DNA of 64,000 nucleotides, from positions 55,639 to 119,638 of the forward strand of contig NZ_JABACJ020000029.1 in the NCBI RefSeq assembly GCF_012524165.2, given 5' to 3'. Each line of letters begins with the position of its first letter. Position 1 is the stretch's first letter. This stretch comes from Faecalicatena faecalis. GTDB lineage: Bacteria > Bacillota > Clostridia > Lachnospirales > Lachnospiraceae. Of the stretch, positions 42,489 through 50,365 are shown in pieces. Under the pieces are notes generated by a model. That model ran no database searches. It saw nothing but the letters and a program-made list of their open reading frames with translations, and was not told where the DNA came from. The translations under genes were made by a program, and so were the position numbers.

Positions 42489-44033
42489 ATGTTGCAGATA
42501 AAAAAATTAAATTTAACACATAAAAAAGACCTGAGAATAATTCTTAATGATTTCAACCTTGTGCTAAATGATGGAGATAAGGCAGTTATTATTGGAGAAG
42601 AGGGAAATGGGAAATCGACATTAATGAAGTGGATATACAATCCGTCGCTTGTAGAAAACTATATAGAAGCAGATGGGGAAAGGATAATGGGACACGAACG
42701 TCTTGGTTATCTTCCGCAGGAGATGCTCGATGAAGATAAGGAAAAAACAATATACGAATATTTTTCTGAAGAGGAAATATTCTGGGAGAAAACGCCTAAA
42801 GAATTGTCTGTTATTGCGGGAAAATTTGGAATGAAAAATGATTTTTTCTACAGTAACCAGACAATGGGTAGTCTTTCAGGAGGCGAAAAAGTCAAGACAC
42901 AACTTATGAGGCTTTTCATTCGCGATGTTTCTGTGCTGTTGTTGGACGAACCTTCCAATGACATCGACATTGCGACGCTTACATTACTGGAAAAAATCAT
43001 AAATGACTGGAAGCACATTGTGCTTTTTATTTCACACGATGAAACGCTGATAGAGCGTACTGCCAACATGGTGATACATATCGAGCAGATTATACGAAAA
43101 ACAAAGGCGAGATATACCGTGGCAAAGCTTCCCTATAGACGCTATGTGGAAGAACGGCTTCATAAATTTGAAATCCAAAAACAGCGGGCACTGAGTGACC
43201 GTAGGGAGAAAAAGATTCGCGATGAAAAATATCAAAGAGTTATGCAGAGTGTACAAGGTGCATTAAGAAGTTGTACCAGACAAGCACCGTCTGTTGCCAA
43301 AAACTTAAAGGACAAAATGCATACGGTTAAGGCAATGGAACGAAGATTTGAAAAAGAAGATGAAAATATGACTCAGATGCCGGAACAGGAAGAAGCAATC
43401 TTTGTCAAATTAGGGGATGAAAACTCACACATTCCCGCAGGAAAAACGGTCATAGAATATGAACTTTCAAAGCTTGTGACTCCGGATGGCAAAAGAATTT
43501 TAGCAGAAGGAATTCATTTAAAAATAAAAGGTTCAGAAAAAATCTGTATGATAGGAGCCAACGGGGCAGGAAAAACGACTCTTCTAAAAAAGATAGCGGA
43601 AGAACTCCTAAATCGGAATGACATTAAAGCAGAATATATGCCTCAAACTTATGAAGACCTGCTGGATTTGGATGTTACACCGGTTGATTACCTTGATAAA
43701 ACAGGAGATAAAGAAGAGCGTACAAGAATTAGAACATACCTTGGTTCACTTAAATACACACCAGATGAAATGGAGCATCCGATTCGGGAGTTATCAGGCG
43801 GACAAAAGGCGAAAGTGCTTCTCTTGAGGATGAGCTTAAGTGGTGCAAATGTTCTTATTCTGGATGAACCGACAAGAAATTTTTCACCATTGTCCGGTCC
43901 GGTAATAAGAAAAATGCTCCGAGAATTTCCGGGGGCTGTCATTAGCATTTCTCACGATAGAAAGTATATTGAAGAGGTGTGCGATAAAATATATCAGCTA
44001 AATCCTAATGGATTACAGCTAATTGGTGATTGA
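42489..44033 (+). CDS. ABC-F ribosomal protection protein
   Basis: ABC-F proteins bind the ribosomal E site and drive lincosamides, streptogramins or pleuromutilins off the peptidyl transferase centre. This 514-residue protein has two ATPase domains (Walker A EEGNGKSTL and ANGAGKTTL, signatures SLSGGEKVKTQLMRL and ELSGGQKAKVLLLRMS, Walker B VLLLDEPSND and LILDEPTRNFSPLSG) and no membrane domain. An inter-domain linker of about 90 residues (approximately 200-290) includes the basic RALSDRREKKIRDEKYQR helix. The FSPLSGP feature resembles the Lsa/Sal branch. Start is the ATG after AAAGGAGA. The lincosamide transferase gene follows. Confidence 0.9.
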   Translation: MLQIKKLNLTHKKDLRIILNDFNLVLNDGDKAVIIGEEGNGKSTLMKWIYNPSLVENYIEADGERIMGHERLGYLPQEMLDEDKEKTIYEYFSEEEIFWEKTPKELSVIAGKFGMKNDFFYSNQTMGSLSGGEKVKTQLMRLFIRDVSVLLLDEPSNDIDIATLTLLEKIINDWKHIVLFISHDETLIERTANMVIHIEQIIRKTKARYTVAKLPYRRYVEERLHKFEIQKQRALSDRREKKIRDEKYQRVMQSVQGALRSCTRQAPSVAKNLKDKMHTVKAMERRFEKEDENMTQMPEQEEAIFVKLGDENSHIPAGKTVIEYELSKLVTPDGKRILAEGIHLKIKGSEKICMIGANGAGKTTLLKKIAEELLNRNDIKAEYMPQTYEDLLDLDVTPVDYLDKTGDKEERTRIRTYLGSLKYTPDEMEHPIRELSGGQKAKVLLLRMSLSGANVLILDEPTRNFSPLSGPVIRKMLREFPGAVISISHDRKYIEEVCDKIYQLNPNGLQLIGD

Positions 44034-44117
44034 TAACAAAAAGGATGAAAGACTGACAAATTTCAGGCTTTTAGTGAGTTGGAAAGCATACAAAGATTTG
44101 AATTTGGAGGATAGATT

Positions 44118-44615
44118 ATGGTACGTACAGAAGATGCATGTGAAATTATAAAATATGCTTTGCAAAACGAAATTAAAGTATATTTAGATGGCGGATGGGG
44201 TGTTGATGCACTTCTTAAAAGAGAATCAAGAATACACAATGATATTGATTTGTTTGTTGAACTGAAACATTATCATGATTATATTTATGTGATTAAGCAG
44301 CATGGATTTGAGGAAGTAAATACTGATTATACAACGGATGGTCATACTGTCTGGAAAGATGATAAACAAAGAATCATTGATTTACATTGTTTTGAATTTA
44401 CAGATGACGGAATTGTTTATGAGGGAGATATATTTCCATCAAAAACTTTTTCCGGTATTGGAAAAGTTGGAGATATAACTGTTTCTTGTATTGAACCATT
44501 GAGTCAGGTAATGCTTCATTTGGGATATGAACACGATAAAAATGATGTGCATGATGTGATGCTGTTGTGTGAAACATTTCAAATAGCAATACCAGATGAA
44601 TATAAGGAAAAGTAA
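44118..44615 (+). CDS. lnu: Lincosamide nucleotidyltransferase (Lnu family)
   Basis: Lnu enzymes adenylylate lincomycin and clindamycin. The 165-residue protein carries the nucleotidyltransferase active site DGGWGVDALLKRESRIHNDIDLFVE (Asp-x-Asp in the last part) and later RIIDLHCFEF and SCIEPLSQVMLHLGYE, as in LnuA/LnuC. It is full length and lies 84 bp after the ABC-F gene, so the element carries two separate mechanisms against lincosamides. The exact subclass cannot be told by eye. Confidence 0.9.
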   Translation: MVRTEDACEIIKYALQNEIKVYLDGGWGVDALLKRESRIHNDIDLFVELKHYHDYIYVIKQHGFEEVNTDYTTDGHTVWKDDKQRIIDLHCFEFTDDGIVYEGDIFPSKTFSGIGKVGDITVSCIEPLSQVMLHLGYEHDKNDVHDVMLLCETFQIAIPDEYKEK

Positions 44616-44702
44616 AATTTCAGTTTTGTGTTGAATCTCTAAGCAAAATAGCTTATAATTTGACATGCTACATATAGTTATTATCCACAGTTATCGAGTA
44701 GG

Positions 44703-44733
44703 TGTTATCAATGCCGATAACAAAATGATAACA
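44703..44733. promoter_or_regulatory. Right arm-type integrase sites
   Basis: GATAACA occurs at 44716-44722 and 44727-44733 (11 bp apart) with an inverted TGTTATC at 44703-44709. Spacing and sequence match the left arm region. Confidence 0.6.
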
Positions 44734-44831
44734 TTAGCTCGTATAGGCAGGATAATATGGATATATCAAATAATCAAAAGAACGAGAAACATTACAGAGA
44801 ATAATTCCTAAACAAAAAGCGTTAGTCTTTG

Positions 44832-44844
44832 TAGAGTGGGAATA
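44832..44844 (+). repeat. attR core repeat
   Basis: Second copy of TAGAGTGGGAATA, at the right boundary of the element. The native guaA terminator lies just beyond. Confidence 0.88.
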
Positions 44845-44865
44845 GGCAATGAGCCATGCAAGGAT

Positions 44866-44923
44866 AAAATGAAAAAGAGTCAGAGGAGAACGTTTACGCT
44901 CTCAGCTGACTCTTTTTCATTTT
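44866..44923 (+). terminator. Original guaA terminator, now displaced beyond the element
   Basis: AAAATGAAAAAGAGTCAG (44866-44883) and CTGACTCTTTTTCATTTT (44906-44923) form an 18-bp stem with a second inner pairing. It lies 22 bp after the core repeat, where guaA would end without the element. Confidence 0.85.
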
Positions 44924-45429
44924 AGACTTATACGGCGAAAGCCGTCAGCGAGATGAAGCGGAGCGGAATCGAGCTGAGCATGGCGGAGGAGTGGGGCAAA
45001 GGTGATTATCCTGTTTGGGGCAAAAAATGTCAGCCTGGTATAAAATAAAAAAAAGGTCTCGAATCTTTAGAGAAATCTAAAGTTCGGGGCTTTTTTGTTA
45101 CGGCAAAAAGCTCCATAACTCCAGTAAATACGGCATTTATGACAAAAGTCGTTACGAACTTTCGTGACGAGATTCCATGGGAGAGGGATGGGGGTAGTAG
45201 GGGGAAGGGAGAGGGTGTAGAGGATGATGGAATTTACACATTAGAGGATAATGGGGGTTACATGGGAATATAGCGCTTTTTCAAAATATCGTTTTTGGGA
45301 AATGGGGAATCCCTTAGAAACCGCATAAATACAAGGGAGAACAGGTGCAAGAATGAAATCGCCAAAAGCAATTCGCATAATAAATACCGGATTTGGGAAA
45401 AATCAGAGATTTTGGGAACGGATTTGGGA
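44924..45429. other. Gap with a terminator-like hairpin, no complete gene
   Basis: No complete gene is visible. A bulged hairpin, CTCGAATCTTTAGA with TCTAAAGTTCGGGG then TTTTTT (45058-45095), looks like a + strand terminator. A CTAAAGTTCGG(A/G)GCTT motif in it also occurs inside the left end of the mobilizable element (36268-36283). The rest is low-complexity G-rich DNA and the 5' side of a decayed Mu-type transposase fragment. Confidence 0.5.
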
Positions 45430-45915
45430 AACGGTCCGAGGGTAAATGAACAAGCCTGCATTGACGTTTGCAGCAGCCTCCGCTATGGATATGCCCTTTC
45501 ATGGGAAGGTAGCATGTACAGCCTGAGGGGGCTGATGCCAAGGACCACCGGGCGTTTTACAAAGTTCGGACTGAAAGTCAACTGCCTGCGTTACAAGAAT
45601 GAGAACTACGCGGAACGGTATTTGAAAGGTGGAATCGTGACCATCGCATATAACCCGGACGATGTGAACGCCGTCTGGCTACTTGAAAATGGGAAATATA
45701 TTCGGTTTGAACTGATAGAGGGCAGGTTCCATGGAAAATGCTTGACAGAGGTACCGGCGATACAGGATGGACAGAAACAGGAGGTAAAGGATGACTAAGA
45801 AGACAGTGTACAGGTCCGGATAGAACTGGACGGGCATATCGAAGCGATTGCGGCATTAGGGACACGTTGCAGTAAGCTGGATAGCAAGAATATCAGTGGA
45901 GTGAGAAAAGGCTGA
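45430..45915 (+). pseudogene. C-terminal fragment of a Mu-type transposase
   Basis: Only the last ~150 codons of a Mu-family transposase remain. The Mu C-terminal beta-barrel is recognisable in LMPRTTGRFTKFGLKVN, RYKNENYAERYLKGGIVTI and AYNPDDVNAVWLLENG. An in-frame TAA at 45796-45798 interrupts the frame, after which the same frame continues RIELDGHIEAIAALGT to a TGA at 45913. The N-terminal catalytic part is missing. It ends right at the IS30-type element. The left limit of homology is approximate. Confidence 0.75.
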
Positions 45916-45917
45916 AT

Positions 45918-47601
45918 TGAAAAAGTAAATTCCAGTGCAAGACTAAATTCCATCACTCTTTAAAATTCAGCTTAAACTATAAGGTTTTTAACGCAAGGGT
46001 CTTCCATATCTGTTATAATTAGGCTGACTTCTTACCCAAAATCCTGTTTTAGGACATGACAAACAGGCCACTGGGATTTTGTGTGCTGAACTAAATTCCA
46101 TCGGCCACATTTGAAAAATGTGAAAAGTTTAATTCCAGTCCGACAGCAGATTTTTGTAAGCTAGTTAACGGTTATAGCGAATCAGCTTAGGTGTCAGATT
46201 TACCTCGTCAGGGGAAATCCGCCTAAGCTGAAGCGTTTTCAAAATGTTTTCGCTAAATGATTCTAACGCAGCGTCATAAGGAGTCCTGCCATCAAGACTT
46301 TTTCTTGGTATGGAATTGATGTGATTTACAATCAGATTCACATCCCACTGAGTCAGAAAGTCAAAACTAGTACCTTTGGGAAGTACCATGCGAAGCATTG
46401 TGTGAGCTTGTTCCACACCGCCTTTTTGTCCACTTTTCATAGGATCACAATAATAAATACTGGTTCGCTGGATTCCATCCATACCTGTTTCAAGTGCTTC
46501 GGGATCACCGAATTCAGAACCTCTGTCTGTAAGCAGATTGTCAAACAGAGATAAGAAATCGTAAGTTCCCAGACGTTTTTCCAAATGATTAAAAACAAAG
46601 CGTACAGCACCTTTCGTGCAGCGATTCATCAGGAAAGCCAGGAAGAGTTTTTCCTTCGGGAAAAAGAAAGTTAATAGCGTTTTCTTTGATTCACGCGAAG
46701 AATGGACTGTGTCCATTTCGACGTAGGCATCAGGGGCCAATAACTGGAAACCTGCATAAGTCCGATTCGTAAACACAGAGCGATCAGTGATTTGTGTTTT
46801 GTGACATTTGTGGGGTTTGAACTTGGATTTTCGTTTCAAGTCAATGTTTCTGGCCGTGAATAACCCTTTGTCAAGATAGGTATACATGGTGCGGACAGAC
46901 AGATCCAGTTCGGGATGGTTTATAGCGATCTGATAAGGGGGCTGGCCCTGCTCAATTAATGGCGTGATTATCTTAACTTTTTGATGTGGCTCCTGTTTTG
47001 TCATGTTGATTCTGGCTCTGGAATCACTGAGTTTTTCTTTGTATTTTTTGTCTGCAGACCGAGCATTGTAGAGATACTTGTGGGAAATGGTGCAGTGGTT
47101 GATTTTTTTGTCGCAGCCATTACAGACATAGGAATCCTTATCTAAACTGTTGCAGTGTTCACGCTCAAAATCAGGGCAGGTCTGATTACAGGTAGGACAG
47201 GAAGTACATTTGATGCCGCATAAAAGGATTTTGCCGCATGCATTGGTCTTCTTGCAATGATAGCGATGGATGAAGAAGTTTTTGGCATTGTAAAAAGTGC
47301 CTTTATGATACCAGTCAGAAAAGCGGTGTGTTTTGACCTATTTGGAAATGTTGGTCGGGTCTTTACACAGGTATTTGGCAATGTCTTTAAAGGTGTGGCC
47401 TTTACACAAAGAAGTTTCGATGTAGATACGGTCTTCAAGGGTAAGGTGTTTCTGGTTGCCAGGAATATGTTTGCTCATAAAGTCTCCTCCTACTGCTGAC
47501 AGAAGGAGACATAATCGTATCACTCATGTATGAAAGAGTAAATATCAACTGTGCAAGAGTAAACCCCACCGATTAATGGAGGAGTGGAATTTACTTTTTC
47601 A
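45918..47601 (-). mobile_element. IS30-family insertion sequence, transposase interrupted
   Basis: Terminal inverted repeats TGAAAAAGTAAATTCCA (45918-45934) and its complement (47585-47601) bound a 1.68-kb element with one transposase frame. A TAAATTCCA motif recurs inside both ends. The left end abuts the Mu-type fragment, and the right end lies about 55 bp from the promoter of the downstream operon. Confidence 0.85.
46165..47478 (-). pseudogene. IS30-family transposase with a single in-frame amber codon
   Basis: The frame starts MSKHIPGNQKHLTLEDRIYI and reads without shift to 46165. It is broken only by TAG at 47338-47340, between DPTNISK and VKTHRFSDW. I translated the region between the two open parts and found no other stop. 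The zinc-like CKKTNACGKILLCGIKC segment and the catalytic core (DAYVEMDTVHS, LLTDRGSEFGDPEAL, KGGVEQAHTMLR) are intact. Loss is therefore recent. An internal ATG at 47004 could make a protein with the catalytic core but no DNA-binding part. Confidence 0.85.
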
Positions 47602-47655
47602 TTTTAGGAACTGTAAAAAGTTGTATGTGTATAGAAAAAGTGAAGTTTTTTGTGC

Positions 47656-47661
47656 TATAAT
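47656..47661 (+). promoter_or_regulatory. Extended -10 promoter of the XRE/PAPS-reductase/ATPase operon
   Basis: TGCTATAAT gives an extended -10 (TATAAT at 47656-47661) 53 bp before the XRE gene. The -35 region is poor, as is usual with an extended -10. It lies just outside the IS30-type element, so the insertion spared it. Confidence 0.6.
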
Positions 47662-47713
47662 GTCATTTATATAACTGTAACCAAGAAAATTGTAAGGTAA
47701 AGGAGTGTTACAG

Positions 47714-47902
47714 ATGAGAATAAGTTATAATAGACTTCAAAAACTTATGATTGATAATCAGATGAAAAGACCGGATTTAATGCGTGCAGCGGAGATTTTA
47801 TCATCTGTTGCAACGAAGTTGAATAAGAACGAAATAGTATCTCTGGAAGGATTGATGAGAATATGTAAAGTATTTCATTGCGATATAGGAGATGTTTGTT
47901 AG
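47714..47902 (+). CDS. Small Cro/C1-type helix-turn-helix regulator
   Basis: The 62-residue protein (MRISYNRLQKLMIDNQMKRPDLMRAAEILSS) is a minimal XRE domain ending CKVFHCDIGDVC. Such one-domain repressors are often the first gene of defence and toxin-type operons and act on their own promoter. Start is the ATG after AAAGGAG. It lies 16 bp before the next gene. Confidence 0.8.
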   Translation: MRISYNRLQKLMIDNQMKRPDLMRAAEILSSVATKLNKNEIVSLEGLMRICKVFHCDIGDVC

Positions 47903-47918
47903 GTTTTAGAGGATTGAT

Positions 47919-50360
47919 ATGGCATTGCGAATAAATTGGGATGAATTTGAAGTGGCATTGCTTATTGATACATGTAATCAAGTTAGAGAAAAGAAGATTG
48001 ATAAAGTTGAGGTTATACATAAATTATCATATACACTTGGAAAATGTGCAAAGTCAAAAGGCATTGATGTAGATGAAATATTTAATGATGAGAATGGAAT
48101 ATCGCTTCAAATGACAAAGAGGTAATATCTCCTGACAGGCGGAGAAACTGGTCTGCCGGGAGCAAGTAAATTATATGTGGAAATGGCAAGATTGAGTAAA
48201 TTAAATCCTGTTGAATTTGAAAGAATACTTGTACTTGCAAGAAAGCAAATTTGGGAAAAGGAGGCTGAGGATAATATGAATACAAGAGATTTGTTTATTC
48301 AGTGGCTTTCGTCTAATTCTTCAAAAAAGTATAGTTCTGAAACAATTGCCAGAGCACTTGATGAAGGTTCAGAATACTGCATGTCTCGCAATTTGGGCAA
48401 AAAAAAGTTCTGGGACATACATGATAGCAGAGAATTTGCTGCAGTCACTTCAAAGCTTCTTAGTATGAAAATATATCGTTTGACTCATGGAAAAACTGCT
48501 GTTGTTCTTTATAAAGCTGTTTCGCTTTATAAAGATTTTCTAAGATATAGTCAAGAGAGTATATCTTTTGAAAGTAAAAAAAACGAAGATGCCGATGAAA
48601 ATCGGTCAAAGATTTATCAAAAACTGTATTCTGTTTCCAAAGTGTATGATGACCCAACAGGTATAACAATAAAAAAAATAATGTCTATGATTGGAAATGA
48701 AATTGATGAATCCGTAGTGAGAGATATTCTAGATAATGCTTCTTGGGCAGTAAAAATGTCAGATGATATTTATTCATTTTCCAGAAATGCCGATTCTGTA
48801 TTGAGAGAACGAGTGTATCCATATTTTGCAAAAACCAATAATATAGTTACTGATACAAAATTTTTGAAAATGGGCGGTCAGATTCCTACTTTAGGAAGAA
48901 AATCGGATTCCAAGAGTGCAGAAGAAAAAACTAAGATACAACCTGAAGATTTTGATAAAGAAAAATTTGAAGCAACTCTTTTGCATCGATATCGAAATGG
49001 AATGCAATTTGATTCCATAGATTTTGAAAATTTCCGCGAAATGTATGAGATACTTTATGATGAAGTGCTTACATTTGATGATAATGCGCTTGAAGAGAGA
49101 CTTCGCTATTGCGGTGTAATATATAAAGACAGACTGTTCCCGGTTGAAGGAATTATTGATAGCGATACAAAGGAGAAGCTGCTTTCCTACATTGAGAATA
49201 GCTTTGAATCCGGCAAGAAGGTATTGTACTATAAAGCAATTTATGAAGATTTAGCAGATGCCTTTGCCAGTTGCTACACTCTTAGCGACGAAAATATGTT
49301 GAAAGCATATATTGAGTATTCTTTAACATCAAGAAAGTATTATTTCTTTTCTAACTATATGTCCGTTGAAAAGAATGTAAAAGTTGACCACAATGCAGAG
49401 GTTGAAGAGTATTTTCTGTCTAGTGGTAAGCCTATGCAGAAAGAAGAAGTATGTACAGCACTATCTCATATTCCGCAGAAACAGGTTAATAGAATTATTA
49501 CTATGGATTCTCGTTTCCTCAGAAATGCGAAAGGTGAGTATTTTCATATCGGTATTTTTGAAATTACTAATGATGAACTTGAATGTATTGCGGACATTAT
49601 AAATGGATTTATCGACGAAAATGAGTATGCAATTTGGACAGATGTTTGGAATGAAATGCAGGATAGGATGCCGGTATTTTTGGAAAATAATCTTTATCTT
49701 TCCAGACTTGGTGTTCGTAATGCAATAGCGCAGCATTATGTAGGTAAATTTATCTTTGAGGGTGCAGTTATAAGTCTGCCGAAAGATAAATATACAATGA
49801 GAGATGTGTATCAGCTTTATGCTAAGCACCATGACGAGTTTACTGCAGATGATATATATAATCTCTCAAAAGAATTAGATACAGTTATTTATTTTGACGC
49901 ATTGACGGAGGTTTCTGTACGTGTTAGTCATGATTTGTTTGTCTCGAAAAAGATAATAAGCTTTGATGTGCAAATGGTTGACAAGACGATTGAAAGCTTC
50001 ATGTCAAAAGATTATATCAGAGTACGTGAAATAGACTCCTTCCTTGCTTTCCCATATGTTGGTTATGAATGGAATGAGTATTTATTAGAAAGCTTTCTAT
50101 TTTCATACAGTAAAAAATTTATGCTTTTGAACAATGGCCTGTCTTTGAATAATGTTGCAGGAGCCATTGTAAAAAAAGACGGAAAAATAAAAGAGTTTGT
50201 GGATGTATGTGCAGCGGTACTTTCAGAAAGCAGAATTACTTTAAAAAAATCTGAAGCACTTGATTATCTTACAGAGGTCAATATGATTACGAGACGCAGT
50301 TATAAAGAACTTGACGCTGCACTTCAAAAAGCGACACAAATTCGGAAAAGGAAGGAATAA
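47919..50360 (+). pseudogene. Large unrecognised operon protein, frame interrupted by one TAA
   Basis: A single reading frame of 813 codons is broken only by TAA at 48123-48125. Before the stop are 68 residues with INWDEFEVALLIDTCNQV and IFNDENGISLQMTKR. After it the frame continues YLLTGGETGLPGASKLYVEM, with no shift. The first part resembles the N-terminal helical module seen on some restriction-type endonucleases. Around residue 120, MNTRDLFIQWLSSNSSKKY to FWDIHDSREF resembles a short substrate-recognition module of McrB-like proteins. The remainder is about 600 residues that look like tandem winged helices and that I do not recognise. A restart at ATG 48276 (after AAAAGGAGG) would yield about 694 residues, so partial function is possible. 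Confidence 0.7.
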
Positions 50361-50365
50361 ATAGA

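Larger units (their letters stand above)
36102..44844 (+). mobile_element. Integrative mobilizable element in the 3' end of guaA
   Basis: An 8.7-kb element is bounded by 13-bp direct repeats TAGAGTGGGAATA at 36102-36114 and 44832-44844. The left copy encodes the last guaA codons (Ile-Glu-Trp-Glu-stop), so insertion keeps the gene whole. Contents in order: XRE repressor (-), Xis-like protein, tyrosine integrase, MobC-like protein, RepA-like ATPase, oriT region, MobV relaxase, TnpV, ABC-F protein and lincosamide nucleotidyltransferase. It has no conjugation channel genes, so it would be moved by a helper. The chromosomal terminator that would serve guaA lies beyond the right end. The 3' end of guaA is a known target of genomic islands. 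Confidence 0.92.

Noticed and set aside
45295..45429. Complete small gene starting at 45295
   Set aside because: The first ~45 codons have no similarity to the Mu-type C-terminal domain and no ribosome site; only the later part is a transposase remnant.
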